Assembly: GCA_022496805.1 (NCBI GenBank)
Contig: CM040085.1
Location: forward strand, 41,631,811-41,695,810
Direction: 5' to 3'
Origin: Pohlia nutans
Lineage: Eukaryota; Streptophyta; Bryopsida; Bryales; Mniaceae
DNA: 64,000 nt
The stretch's first letter is position 1. Each line of letters begins with the position of its first letter. Positions 23,853 through 36,540 of this stretch are shown in pieces. The translations under genes were made by a program, and so were the position numbers. The notes under the pieces are model-generated. The model did no database searches. It worked only from the letters and a program-made list of their open reading frames with translations, and was not told where the DNA came from.

Positions 23853-24757
23853 TATCATGTATTTGTAAGATATATTGAGAATGTGCAATTATAGAGACAG
23901 TGTGCAATTACAAAGGATTGAGTATATCCATCATACGGTAACTCACAAAAGTAGTGGGCCCATAAATTCAGAAATTGGAGTTATGAAGTAAAATTTGGAC
24001 ATGTTGTACAGAAGGAATTCTACGCTCATATATAATTCACTTAGAATGGAATATATTTAGACCTATTATTATCTGAACTAAATTTTTATGTAAAAATAAT
24101 TTTTTTGTGAAAAGTCAAAATGTCTCATTTTTTTATAGGAAGAATGTACATCTTGACTAGAATCACATGCTACAAGTTTCATGAATTTTGAATTTTCATT
24201 GGTTAAAATCTTATTAAATGAAATTTGGCCTCAAAATTCTATTTAAAAAATTTTCACTCCATAAATTGCAAACAAATCAAATATGTATTTAAAATAACAT
24301 AAAATAACTATATATATAATACATATTTTTTTGCAATTTATGAAGTGAAAAATAAAAAAAGTCAAAATTTTGAGGTCAAATTTCAATCCTTAAGACTATT
24401 AACCAATGAAAATAAAAAAATGCATGAAACTTGTAACAGTCGTGTGATTCTAGTCAAGATGCACATTCTTCCTATAAAAAAATGAGATATTTTGACATTT
24501 CACAAAAAGTTTTTTTTTTACATAGAAATTTAGTTCAAATAATAATAGGTCTAAATATATTCCATTCTAAGTGAATTATATATGAGCGTAGAATCCCTTC
24601 TGTACAACATGTCCAAATTTTACTTCATGACTCCAATTTCTCAATTCATGGGCCCACTACTTTTGTGAGTCACCATATGATGGATATACTCAATCCTTTC
24701 TAATCGCACACTCTATAATTGCACATTCTCAATATATCTTACAATTTATACATGATA
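23853..24757. repeat. Long foldback sequence, ~430-bp arms
   Basis: The left arm (about 23853-24290) and right arm (about 24330-24757) are inverted copies with scattered differences. Matching blocks include AGTAGTGGGCCCAT / ATGGGCCCACTACT and ATGAGCGTAGAAT / ATTCTACGCTCAT. The spacer of about 40 bp is AT-rich. Neither arm codes for protein. A read-through transcript would be a very long double-stranded RNA. Confidence 0.85.
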
Positions 24758-24963
24758 CCATAGCTATAAATAGCTTATGTGGCATGCATTTCTTTGTTGG
24801 ATATGTCTATTGGAATTCATGCAAACTTATAATCGACACTCTGTGACTATGTTCTGTACAATACTGTACACTCCAATAAGGTAGGCATACCTAAAACCAC
24901 TCGAGACCCAATTCCGCACTTTATCATTGATCCTCAATTCCACCTCATTTCAAGTGAACACTA

Positions 24964-25254
24964 GGGGCATTTCTACTAGCAACTCTGAACTGATTACAAG
25001 GCAACACCATGTAGTTACCACCAACGTCACTCAATTAGACTCTGAAAATAGTAAGTAAAAGTCACCACGCATAGATTGTGCAATCATAATATGCAATTGA
25101 GAAGAGAAAATACACTAGCTAGAGTTGTTTTTAGCTTGGTCCTGAATTGGGTTGTTGTATTCAATGACTCCTTTCAAATAAAATATTGATCAACCCATAC
25201 ACTTCCATTTTTCTAAAGCCAAAGAGCTATCCAGAGTGCTAGTAGAGATGCTCT
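24964..25254. mobile_element. AGAGCATCTCC-type element, uninterrupted relative of 20538-22058
   Basis: About 290 bp, with a decayed left end (GGGCATTTCTACTAGCAACT) and right end GTAGAGATGCTCT. It aligns with 20538-22058 but lacks both TTAA inserts. At the first site it reads GCAATTGAGAAGAGAAAATA, which makes it an internal empty-site control. Confidence 0.75.
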
Positions 25255-25265
25255 AGATGCAATAA

Positions 25266-26140
25266 GTGATAGGTGAAATTGGATGTAAATAGAACAGGTT
25301 TTGGTACTTCAATGAATGAAAATGAGATCACATAGTGTTAATTAAGCAATTAAGATAAAGAATGGAGAAAATTAGTACAGCAATCAAGTAGGTTCTTTGG
25401 GTGTAAATGGATGGAATTGGGTGTAAATGAGATGGTTTAACCCCTAAAGGACCATGACTATGTCCCGGACTATGTTTCTCTCCAAACATTCTAAAGTTCC
25501 CTAAAATATCCCTTCTTAAAACATGGCAAATAGTTTTTTGATCTAAAATCTTTTTGATCAATCCAACTATAGGGTGTTTCAACCAACTTGAATTTTTTAG
25601 CACTTACAAATTTTCAACCGTTTAAGGTTTGTCAATAGTAAGATTATAAGTTACAAAGTTAGTCCCTTTTTTTTTGGCCCCTTGCCTGAGTTTGAAACTT
25701 TCTAAAAAGGCCAAAAATGCAAAGTTCAGTCTTAGATTTGGTAAAATGGATTTAGCAGTCGTGTGTATGGGGGTAGTTGCTCATAGTTCTGTGCAAAAAT
25801 TCAGATGCATACCTAATTGTATGCAAAATTCCAAGAGCTGCTTGCACTTAGGTTTTTCACTTTTGCATGATTGTATATTTTGATTTAAACATCACCTACA
25901 TATGCAAATTACCATCTAGCAATTACATCTTTGTAATTACATAGCAATAGATGGTAATTGTAGTTACCATCTAGCAATTACAATTTTGTATTTTCAAGGT
26001 AGACCACTTTAAAAATTCATAGACATTACAAATTTTCATGGAAAAATATGATTTCATTTGGATTCAAGTCCACTACAATTCATCTTTCCTTCCAAATTTG
26101 TGAGACATTTGGTATGTCCAAGACATTCACATTGCTTAAA
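25266..26140. repeat. Dispersed repeat R1, copy 1 (interrupted at a TTAA)
   Basis: The flanks 25266-25437 and 25989-26140 match 61413-61586 and 61891-62030. A TTAA-type insert begins at 25437 (TTAACCCCTAAAGGACCATG). Its far end is not clear. The interval also has repeated TTACCATCTAGCAATTACA blocks. No gene. Confidence 0.6.
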
Positions 26141-26384
26141 TAGATGGTAATAGGTACTTCCACCTCAATGGTTGAGATCAATGTTATGTGAAATTTGAAT
26201 GAGTCCACAGGCATAGCAATTATAACCTACTCTATGAATTGTGTCTGGAGCAAATGTGTCAATACATGAGTGGCTACACATTCATAGGTTAGAATTCATA
26301 ATTCCTCTTTGAACTACTCCATGCAAGTGTTGTAAGACTAGCTTTCTTTCTATATTAGTCCAAAAAATGCCAATTCTTAATCGT

Positions 26385-26520
26385 AGGTTATGTCCCATAA
26401 TTGACTCGGACCTAACGGCCCTCGCCGGTTATGTAGTCCCTTCGGTACTACGTGCTTATCTAAATGGGTCAATAATTGAACACATTTCTATAGCGCTTGT
26501 AGTTTGACAGTGAACAGTAG
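26385..26520. other. GC-rich block with a short hairpin, unexplained
   Basis: GGACCTAACGGCCCTCGCCG is followed by GTAGTCCCTTCGGTACTAC, which forms a small stem-loop. It stands out from the AT-rich surroundings. It is not recognisable as a tRNA or other known RNA and may be a fragment of a longer retroelement terminal sequence. Confidence 0.3.
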
Positions 26521-26522
26521 AG

Positions 26523-27402
26523 TTACCCGAAAACAGAAATGCTCCATGAGTGGAGTTCAAGTGGAGTTCTCTTCCTATAATTATAATTTCTGACATTCAT
26601 TGTTCATGAATAGTCTTTATGGTTGGGTCTCTTGGCTTGGGGGAACTTGTGGGAACTCTCCTCTAGCTTTGGGGAGGTCATGAGTTCCACACCCCAAGGC
26701 GGTGCAGGGCCTTGTTTTAGATTATTCTTCAACTCACCATAGGCTAGTTTTGCAGCCCGTTTTACAGTCTTTTCTAACAAGTCTAAGGTGAGTTTAACCC
26801 CTAAATGCCTAGAGCCCTCTCCAAATTCGGCAGTTTTGCAAAGATACATCATAAATTGCAACTGAGAGGGATATTTTGAACTTGATGTATGAATAAAATT
26901 TGTACATTATGAATTTTAGATTCTATTCATACAGTTAGATCTATGAAATGCTATCACCAATATTTCTGTATAAAATTTGAAACTCAAAATTCAAAATTCA
27001 TTTGTAATCTGATTACAAATAAGATATTGACACTTTGTACATGAAATTTGTTGTGCTTGGTTGAAATGTAATATTCTAAGTGTAGTGATTTTTGGAGATT
27101 TTTTGATTGCTTAATTTTATGAGTTGACTCTTTTAAGAGCACTTTTACATTGAAATCTTCGTAATTTTGGATGAATCACTACAACATGAAATGAGGCATA
27201 AAATTTTCACAAAGCATCCCCTTTCTAATCACACATGCATGAAGCTAACTTCCTATAAAATCTATAGTAAAAAATCCACATTGCCAAAATTGCACGACGG
27301 ATGAGAGAACATAGATGAAATTTGTACATCATCCAAAGAATGAACGCTAAGGCAGTTGGGGATTAAGGTTTCTTTCTACTTTGACACACTCTTTTCGGTT
27401 AA
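26523..27402. mobile_element. TTAA-MITE, family J, copy 2, interrupted by D3
   Basis: The left end TTACCCGAAAACAG (decayed TTAA) and right end ACTCTTTTCGGTTAA resemble family J. The family D element at 26794-27366 is nested inside, leaving about 310 bp of J sequence, close to the 297 bp of J1. Confidence 0.65.
26794..27366. mobile_element. TTAA-MITE, family D, copy 3 (nested in J2)
   Basis: A 573-bp element from TTAACCCCTAAATGCCTAGA to AGTTGGGGATTAA. Very similar to D1 and, inverted, to D2 and the 60.1-kb copy. Confidence 0.85.
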
Positions 27403-27839
27403 TTCTAATGCCTCCAGTTATAAAATCAAGGTTCTGACTTGAGTTTACAGTAAATTATTCATTTCTATGTCATAAATTATAAGATTAAGTATTCTAATTA
27501 ATGTTATATGTTATCATGTCAAGAAATCAATCTAAATCAACAGTAGTCTAACATTTTTTACTGAAAATATAAGATCAATCAATTTAAATTAATGGTTGAC
27601 TTACATTTATTTATTAAGATGAGATGCTAAGATTGATTGTTCTACCGCATCTTCTGCTTCAATGAGGAAGCAGAGGAGCAAGCTTCTCAAATTTCTTGAC
27701 TGTTCCAGCGCCTGGGTTTTATCCCTTTTTTGCAATGAAATTTCTTCAAAAAAATAAAAATAAAACAAGTGGCTCAAGTGCCTGAGAATTTACCCGAGAT
27801 TTACTTTTGTGGCTTGTTTATACTGCATTGGTTATATTG

Positions 27840-28140
27840 TTTAGCCATGTAACTCCTTGAAAACAAGTGGCTAGTCGTGTAGTCTCTGCCTTAGTCTTTA
27901 TCTAAGATTCACTTTTACAACTTGTTTGTACTGTTCAACCATGTAACTCCTTGAAAACGAAGCGTTTCCATAGTCTCTTCCTTGGTGGGGCAGAGACAAC
28001 AAGCGGTTAGTCGCGTAGTCTCTGCCTTAGTATTTATCCTAAATTTACTTTTACACCTTGTTTGTACTGTTCAGGCATGTAACTCTTTGAAAACGAAGCG
28101 TTTCCGTAGTCTCTCCCCTGGTGGGGCAAAGACAATAAAA
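27840..28140. repeat. Imperfect 136-bp tandem repeat (about 2 copies)
   Basis: AGTCTCTGCCTTAGT recurs at 27881 and 28017. CATGTAACTC.TTGAAAACGA and GCGTTTCC.TAGTCTCT recur at the same offset. Units are diverged. No coding function seen. Confidence 0.75.
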
Positions 28141-28183
28141 TGCCTTGTAATTAAGTATGTGATGAGTGTAAAGTAGATTGCCC

Positions 28184-28770
28184 TTAACCCCTAAACGTCA
28201 CAGTGTCCAAAAACTAGACGACTAACAGATTCAAACGAACCCCACATTCTCATCAATGCTTGGATGAAAATCATCCAAGTTTTTGGAGATACTTCACCAA
28301 GTTGTTGTCCTACCTAACGGTTGGATTTAGTCATACTTGATTACATATTTTTCTAAAATTACAAATGTAGAAGTATGTCAAGTCGTTGACCAAGCCAAAA
28401 TTGCATTGACTATAGTTCAAAAGTGGCCTTGCAAAAATGAGGTCATAGATTTATAAAACACAAAAATTTCAAAGAATCACCATGTTTAAGAGTATCTCAT
28501 TTCAAATTCATTCCAACAAATTTTACTCAAAAATATTAAAATTTTGTTTGTAATCGAATTTAGAAGGAATTTTTAATTTTAATTTTCAAATTTTATAATT
28601 AAATATTGATGATAGTATTAGTGAATCTAACTGTATGGATGGAATCTAAAATTCAAAATCTAGAACTTTCATTTATATATCAATTCCAGAATATTCTTCT
28701 AAATAGTATTTTATGATGATTTTTCTCAAATTGTCAATTCCAAGGACACCCTGGTACGTTTAGGGGTTAA
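28184..28770. mobile_element. TTAA-MITE, family A, copy 2
   Basis: A 587-bp element, TTAACCCCTAAACGTCACAG to TGGTACGTTTAGGGGTTAA, closely similar to A1. The right TTAA (28767-28770) is simultaneously the left TTAA of family C copy 2. Confidence 0.9.
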
Positions 28771-29314
28771 CCCCTAAATGACAGAGGGGTAAGGGAAAAA
28801 CCTAGATGTGTTATAAAATGTTACTTTTGCAACTTTGATGAAGTTTGGTCCAAAAGAGAAAATGAGAAGCATGATGTTTAGTAATTATCCGTATAGTCAA
28901 ACTTCCAAAAATAGTTTTAGAACCACATTTAATGAATTTAAAAGCATTTACCATTTAAAATTCACCAAAATTACAACTTCTATTTTTAGAATTTGAAATT
29001 TGGTATGATTGGTAAAACTAGACATTCTAATCTAAAATTTAAAAAGGCAAAATTTTCAATTGAGAGAACATCATTAGTTTCCCGAAATAGTAAGTTTTAT
29101 AACACTAGAACAATATTGAGGTCTTTGTTTTTGAAAAATTCCTTAGTGAACCTCAATATTGCAAATGAAATGTATCAAAAAACACTAGAACATGATCTCT
29201 ACCCCCAATTTTGACAAAAAATCAAAATCGAAAAAATGTCATTTTCTGCCCATGGGCAATCACTACTGTTTGGGCTGCAACCAAAAAATGGTCGATTGGT
29301 CACTAAGGGGTTAA
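28767..29314. mobile_element. TTAA-MITE, family C, copy 2 (sharing a TTAA with A2)
   Basis: A 548-bp element from TTAACCCCTAAATGACAGAG to GGTCACTAAGGGGTTAA. The subterminal near-palindrome AACCAAAAAATGGTCG lies near the right end. It matches C1 minus C1's nested insert. Confidence 0.8.
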
Positions 29315-30700
29315 ACCGCCCATTGAAGCTGTTGTGTTTGGAAAATATTGAATATTGAATTTAGACTAATTTTAGCTAATAGAAAAATAAGATTTACGAA
29401 TAAAAATGAAATCTTATTTTTTCAGATAAAATGTAATTTATATGAATTTTGAAAGTGGAAAGATAGTCATATCCCAATATCTCACTTGTGACATATAGGT
29501 GGTGTTTTTTTTAACACAAAAGTATTATGAATTGCATCCTAATAAAAGCTACAATTCCATCCACTTATATAGAGAAGCCCCCATCAAATTGCAAGAAGTT
29601 GGTTTTAGGTTCCTTGAGAATTACAAGTGGTTGATTTGTGGTTCTTTGAGTGATAGTTGTTGAAGGCACTAACAAGACCACAATGGAAGGTGCCTCGGTG
29701 GTTATGGGACATCCCACTTTAATATGTGAAGTAGTTTTTTTTTTTTTTTTTAAATCTCAAATAATTAAACTCGGTTAGTTACTATATCCAACCAATTTAT
29801 TACCGATTGGACACAAATCACTTAAACTATTGTGGGTGGATAAATGTGGTGGGTGCAAATTATTGTGAGTTACACCTTTCAGTGCAATTATTGAGGGATG
29901 CACTAGAATTTATATCAGTTTTTACATCTTGTTGTGACTTTTTACTATAATCAATTTTTAAAAATGTATCAAGATCTAAATCACATGTGATTTTATATTA
30001 TACCATTTTTTAAATTTGAATCTATAGCAAAAGGTAAAAGAATCTTATTCGAATCCCCTTGGCCTCTAGTAATTGCAATGGATAGTGTAGTATGATTTTG
30101 AACAATGCAATAATTGGTGTCAAGCTTGAATCAATACTTCATGTATATTTTTTATATCAAGCCCTCCAAAGCATTCTCTATGACTAAGTTTAGGTGGAAT
30201 CTTATAGTGGATTACAAATGACATGAAATCTTGTCCTAAATTCTACATATGGTAGTCTGTCACTGGTCCATTGATTATTTGTTGGGTGTTTAAAGAATGT
30301 AAAATCGTTTTTCTGAAATTTGCAATATGGATGTAACTTTTCTATTGTAGATATCATTTTTAGTGTATAAGAAATGTTTATTATTTTCCAAATGTGAGTG
30401 ATAAACACCGTGGATTTGGTGCTATTGAAGTTGTTATAGGTATATGTATGTGTGTGGGTTAAAATGTATAAAGTTAGGTGGGGGATTGTTAGTATTGGAG
30501 ATACTTGGATATTTTTCAACGTATAGTTGCTAATAGAAATTCTTGCATTCACTTAATTTGGTAGCAAATTGATGATAAATTTGGTGCTAATTTAGTGGTA
30601 AAGTAAAATAGTTAACTTTTATTGTCTCCTTTCTTATATCCAAATAATTAAAAAAAACAAACCTATTACCAAGACATTTGGTTTCTTTATGAATTTATTT
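29315..30700. other. AT-rich non-coding stretch
   Basis: No gene recognised. A T run of about 18 bases lies near 29735. The 116-codon frame on the minus strand at 30202-30552 lacks any domain and is dominated by AT-biased residues. Confidence 0.35.
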
Positions 30701-30750
30701 TACAAATTTGTTAAATAGCATAGAATTCTACCGAGGCGTCTAATTTGGAG

Positions 30751-30760
30751 CTATATAAAC
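30751..30760 (+). promoter_or_regulatory. Possible TATA box upstream of the F-box relic
   Basis: CTATATAAAC lies about 1.2 kb upstream of the F-box exon, which seems to start at a splice acceptor (31964). It could serve a 5' exon that I cannot define. Confidence 0.2.
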
Positions 30761-31964
30761 CGGCTAGACAATCTCAAAGACTTCATCTTTCTTTTTGTCA
30801 TCTTAGCAACACCTTTTGCTTTTGTTTACTTAGGCAATTTCTTTAGAAGTACTTGAAGAATTGTTGCAACATGGCTCATACTATGATAAACACTCATGAT
30901 GTCCTCTTGAAACGGCTTAGAATCATCGTTTTTCCATTTGTATATGTAATAAACAAGGTTATGCAACTTGAGTCGATTGAAACGGTAGTCATACGTTTTG
31001 CTTCTTCATGTTGAGTCCCTTTTCAATTTGTTAGCATGCTATTAATTCATGTATGTATTGCTTCAAAACAAACATAGATCCAAGCTATTGCATTATAAAA
31101 ATTAAACAAATCATTGGTGAAACTTTTATATTATAATAGCTTGCTTTTTATTTTGATGAATATTACCTACATAGGGGGTGAAAGCATGGTATTTTGTACC
31201 AAAAAGTTGCGCTGCTATGCTGAAATCCGATTTTTTGGCTAAAGGCTATCAAATTATACCAAATTATCTTTTATTTGGTTTTTTTTTTCATGGAGCCCTT
31301 TATTGAAGTTCTATATACTTAAATCCAAAGTTTCAAAAGAATATCTTCAAAAAAGTTTACTAAAAGTAGTGTTTGAAAAAAATGTCTAAATCTGGTTTCA
31401 AACGCAAATTTGATGACGTTAAGTATTTTCAATTTGATTTGATTTTTAATATTCTTGAAGTTCATAATGATGTTGAGGGCTCCATATAGAAGAAAATAAA
31501 TAACAAAATAATTTAATGCACTTTTAGCCTATTTCTTGCAAACTTTCTTGATTGTCACCAAATTCTTTTTTAATTTGTGCTACTTTTTCAAATTGTATAG
31601 ACATATATAAATTCATTTGAAGATAATTTTTTCCAAAAAATTGTTTGACTTTGTAAAACAGTACCTATACTACTTTCTTGGAAAAAAAGAATTCAAAATT
31701 TTCAAATTTGATATGCATTTTTGAACCCTGCGTTGTTGGATCTTCATAGTGTAAATTAGTGGTCCACTTTACCTTGCTTTCACCCTAGGCCAAAGACTAA
31801 TCCTTTATTTGTTAGGGTTTTATACAAAAAGCAAATTAGTATTATCATTTCATTTCCAACATATATCAATAGTATAATCAAGAAAAGTGAGCATTGAAAG
31901 TAAACTTTATATTTATTTTCAAACTCTCAAAATGCCATCTTACAACTTTGTTTTTGTTTTCCAG

Positions 31965-33410
31965 AGGGAACCCGTAAACCCAAACTTTAAGAGTTCTAAT
32001 GAGATGGATAAAAAGATTTGGGAGCATCTTCCACAAGACCTTGTAGAGAGGTGTTTTGGCCACCTTCCAGTTCTTACAATTGTATCTACAATGAGGCAAG
32101 TAAACACGACATGGAGAGACTTTCTTGGTTCTACACCTTTTATGGCTTTTCACAACCATGGAATGAATATTGACTCTTCATTTGGATTCTTGATTTGCGG
32201 CACAAATACGGTGTCACGCCAATGCGAGACCATGGTTTTAGATCACAACACATTGAAATGGCAACAAGCTCCATCTCTCCAACAAGTATATTCCAACTGT
32301 AACTACCATGTAGAGTCCATCTCTGAAAGAATTCTCTTGCTCAGGTTGTATGAAGCTTCTTTTCCGAGTTTGAAGAGATTGATTGTTTGGAATCCAATGC
32401 TTCCTTTGAGTTGCAAAAAGACAATACCTTACATGCCGGAGAATTTTTGGAGCGTGAATTTGGTAGTAAACAAGGAAGATGCGAGCTTTAAGATCCTTGC
32501 TTTTTCTCTACAATTTCGCGAATGTTGCATTTATTCTTCAACCGCTGATCTTTGGCTTCTTTCTATCGATGACTACGAAGGACCAAGTGATTTTTATGCA
32601 CATGTGTCTGTTCCCACAAGCACATATGGTGATCATATTACAGTTTCCTAGAAGGATTGCTTCTATGTGGCCGTGGAGTTGCCTCGAAATGACGACTTGA
32701 GACATACTCACCAAGTTGGAGTTGTATGCTACGACGGGAATGAAAATGTTTGGAAGCCAACAGCCTTGTTCACTTTATCATTGGAGATTATGAATCGCTA
32801 TGACCACAATCACCAAGGCTCTTTTTGTCATATCGGATGTGATGTACATGGTGGTCGAATAGAGAAGTCGGTTGCCAGATGCTCGTCCTCCTACAATGCA
32901 AATTTTGGCTAGAAGCATAGTTTGTGCAAGAATTATAGGTAAACATGGGACACACTCTTTAGTCATAGCTCTACTATATTTCTATAGAAGGTTGTTTCGC
33001 TACTATTACATATTTACATCATTTGTATATGATTATGTGATATCCTAATATAATCAAGTATTTCTTTTTGGCCAGAGGAATGGACAGCGATAGCAACTAC
33101 AACCCTCCCTGAACATCATTGGGAGTATGTACAACTTGGAACATGGTATGGGTGCATATTGCAAGGTCAAGAGAAGCCCACCATATGTGGCATATTTGAA
33201 TCACGATCAAATTTGTCTTTGATCATGTACAATATTTGTAGTTGTACATGGAAGACGATTTGTATGCAAGGCAGAGGTGGTTTTGATGGTACAAATTCAC
33301 AATGCCTTTGGACAAGGAATCGGTGCAAGTGGGCATTCATAAAAATCCTCAATTACAGACCTAGTTGGATTTGTCCTGTTGTTGATCTTCTAGAATGTAA
33401 ACATACTTAA
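31965..33410 (+). pseudogene. F-box protein gene, broken by an in-frame stop and a frameshift
   Basis: The first recognisable exon seems to start after TTTTCCAG at 31964. An F-box (IWEHLPQDLVERCF, then WRDFL) is encoded near its start, followed by a C-terminal region like land-plant F-box/kelch-type proteins. The frame stops at TAG 32649-32651, yet the same frame continues with protein-like sequence (KDCFYVAVELP). Near 32865-32870 the family-like reading moves to the +1 frame (RPPTMQILARSIVCARI). This runs to a GT donor at 32939, then an AG acceptor at 33075, and a last exon (EWTAIATTTLPEHHW) ends at TAA 33408-33410. Two independent lesions argue for a pseudogene. F-box proteins normally recruit substrates to SCF ubiquitin ligases. 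An alternative is a truncated but expressed product ending at 32651. Confidence 0.65.
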
Positions 33411-33435
33411 GTTGTTGCAAGTTGGAGTATAGGTT

Positions 33436-35456
33436 TTAACTCCTAACTGTCCCAACGTCCATATTTTGGACGTGTTTTGGGTTGCTTTTAACTTTGAAGA
33501 GCTGTAACTTTTTCATCTATTGTTTGATTTTAATGAAATTTTTCAAAAAAAGGGCGTACACTAGTCCGGTTGGTGTGGTAAGAATTTGAAGTCAATACAA
33601 TATGTAATGAATTTTGGGAATTCATTTGAGTGCACGAGTCTTAATTTTGGTTCACCAAAGTGCAATTTGATGGCTGCAACTTTGGGGGCTTGTTTCTCCT
33701 TCATCCAATGTTCGTTTTCAAAACACGTTGTTTGATTAAATTCCCCTTGAAGTCTAGTTATCATGGTAAATCTTTTATGTCAATGTAAGTTGCTCTAAAT
33801 GTTTGGGAATCATTTTAGTGCATGGGTCTATTTTGGACACTTTTTGCTCTTTGGATGTAATGGGTCACTTTATGGGCGACCTTTTGGCATTTCAAAGCCC
33901 TTTTGGGACACACCAAAGATATTTGTTGAAGGAAGATGTACCAATGTGTTTATATGATGATTTTAAACCATTTTAGAGATTAAAGGTTTTGCATTTCAGT
34001 AGGTTTAGAAATCAAAATTCACCTCTAATGTGTTGCTAGGAATATTTCAAAATCCTTTTTCAACACTAAAACATTATGATCTTGCAATTCATGTAGCCAA
34101 ATGACTCCAAATTGATCCATGTCATCTACAACATGTATACTCCAAGATTGTATGGTTGAGATTTCTAAAACTCAATTACGTTTAGACCTATAACAATTCA
34201 AAAGCAATGATGTTTTTATGAATTTAAGCCCAAAAGAGCTAGGGACACTTATGGGTAAATTCTTGGTTTGGAAGAACCTAGAAATCTTTAATAGATCTAA
34301 GAAAATGGTAGCAAAGTTATGGTTTAGAGCCCTCTAAATTTGTCTTCTTTGGAACTTTGTTTTTATTGAAAATTGACTATTGCTAAGTAATTGGTTAGAA
34401 AATTAGCCATGCCCTTAGAATAATTTCAAATGAAATTAATTTTCAAAAAAATTGTAAAAGAAACTATGTGTATTAAGAATGCAAGGAAAATATAATTAAA
34501 GAATCAGTTTGGATCCTACTAGCAAGGGCAAAGAAAATTCCAATGTTGAATAGACATTTGGTAGTAGAATAGGGTACTGATAGAGATACAAGTCCAAGAC
34601 ATGCATGAAGTTGATCTTCATGGTATATTGGTATCCTATGTGTTACTTGGATTTGCAACTGAGGTAAGTGCACGTTGTGGAATTGAATTCCTAGATCACT
34701 GTAGTTTTGTCTCAATTTTTCAATCCCTTGGATGTTATAGTCGAGGGGCCTTGTTGTAAAGCATTATGTAAAAATAGAAGCAAATAGAACAAAGCAACCT
34801 ATTACTCTAAAGTTTAGTTATGTCAATGAAAGAACAATATTTTTTATTTCTTTTTCATTTTTCAATAGTTACCCTAGAAATTTGTTGTTTGAGAAAGTGA
34901 ATTAAATATTGAACTACATATTGTTGTTAGGGGATGGCTCAAAATGAAGGTTACTATGGAAAGAATGATTGTGAAGGCATATCTAGGTTTGGACAACATC
35001 GGACTATACGTTGTCATTTAGATTGGTATAGAATCTTTGTAAGGGGTAGATTCTTGAGAAAATCAAACATCTTTTTGGAAGTAGAAAGGTTTAGAGTGTG
35101 CATGTTCCTAGTTATATAAAGGTTTAGAGTGTTGTTTTTGGTTACCTACATTTGCTACTTTATCAACAACTTTATTACCAATAATGTTAATATGGTCCGT
35201 GAATTTATGAAGTGTCAATTGTTGCGCTTACTCTTTGAGCATGTGTAATATGACCATTAATCCCTATAGAGCATGTATAAGGATTCCATCTTGAAAACCC
35301 ACTTGAAGATTTTTGGTAAGGAAACACAACATGCCATTTTTGATAATCACATTTTCTATGTATGACTTCATTTAACTTACACACGTGATTAACACCATTA
35401 TTTTCTTCTTCATTGGCTTTGTGCTTCATATGTTCAACACAAATCCTTCTTAACCG
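33436..35456. other. Non-coding stretch beginning with a solo TTAA-element end
   Basis: TTAACTCCTAACTGTCCCAA with the palindrome ACGTCCATATTTTGGACGT at 33436-33475 is a typical left terminus of the TTAA superfamily. I could not find a matching right end. The remainder is AT-rich without recognisable genes. Confidence 0.45.
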
Positions 35457-36032
35457 TTAACCCCTAAATGTCCAACCATGCATTTTTTACATGATGAACA
35501 GAAGTATACTCCACTTTCTCATCCGTCATGCACTTTTTTTGCAATGTGGATTTTTTTCTACAGGTTTTATGGGAAGTTAACTTCATGCCATATATGAACC
35601 AATTAGAAAGGGATGATTTGCAAAAAAATTATGCCTTGTTTCATGTTGCAATGATACACCAAAGATTTTTAAGATCTTAGCTCAAAAGTGCTCTTGAAAA
35701 AATCAACACATAAAATCAAGCAACCAAAAAATCTCCAAAAATCACTACACTTAGAATATTACATTTCAACCCATCACAACAAATTTCATTATTAGATTGT
35801 CAATATCTTATTTGTAATGAGATTACAAAAGAATTTGAGTTTTAAGCTTCAATTTTTATACAAAAATATTGGTGATAGCAACCACAGATCTAATTGTATG
35901 GATAGAATCTAAAATTCATAATGTACAACTTTTATTCATTCATCAATTTCCAAATATCCTTCTTAGTTGCATTTTATAATGCATCTTTGCAATTCTCCAA
36001 ATTTGGAGAGTGGTGAGGACCTTTAGCAGTTA
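35457..36032. mobile_element. TTAA-MITE, family D, copy 4
   Basis: It starts TTAACCCCTAAATGTCCAAC and matches D2 in orientation and interior. The right end is decayed (GACCTTTAGCAGTTAT), so its last bases are uncertain. Confidence 0.75.
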
Positions 36033-36298
36033 TTGAACGCAAAGAGCCCCACAAACTTTTGGGTATTTTGGAAGAATCTTGCTTATAACTTCTACTTCGT
36101 TGAACCAAATGGAGGTTTTCTGAATGCCAAACTAAGCATATTTGAGGGATCTATACGGGGATCTATACTTCTATAGGATTGAACCCATTCAGGAAATTAA
36201 AAGCCAAAGTAAATTAAAAAGAGAATCATGCTTAAAATGAATTTTAAAAGAGATTTTGAATGTGGGAATTAGTCAAGCCTTGTACTCTACATTGAGAG

Positions 36299-36540
36299 TT
36301 AACCTCTAAAGGACCAAGAAGCCCAACTTGGACCTCATGATTGTTTTAGCAATTTTGAATAGGTCTGATGTAGACTTCTTTTAATTCAAATTTATTTGAT
36401 TTTTGACCGACTCATGCAATGCTTTTCACTAATTTTGGTGTAATAAAACTTACTCCCATTTGAAATATATATTTTCACAATATAATCGATTGCGTTTGTC
36501 ATTTTAAAACCATGAATCCTTGGTCCTCAGTGGGAGTTGA
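36299..36540. mobile_element. TTAA-MITE, family B, copy 4
   Basis: A 242-bp element from TTAACCTCTAAAGGACCAAG to CTTGGTCCTCAGTGGGAGTTGA. Interior matches the intron 1 copy. The right terminus is mutated. Confidence 0.8.

Noticed and set aside
26400..26460. tRNA gene
   Set aside because: The stem-loop lacks a cloverleaf, and no A-box/B-box pair is visible.
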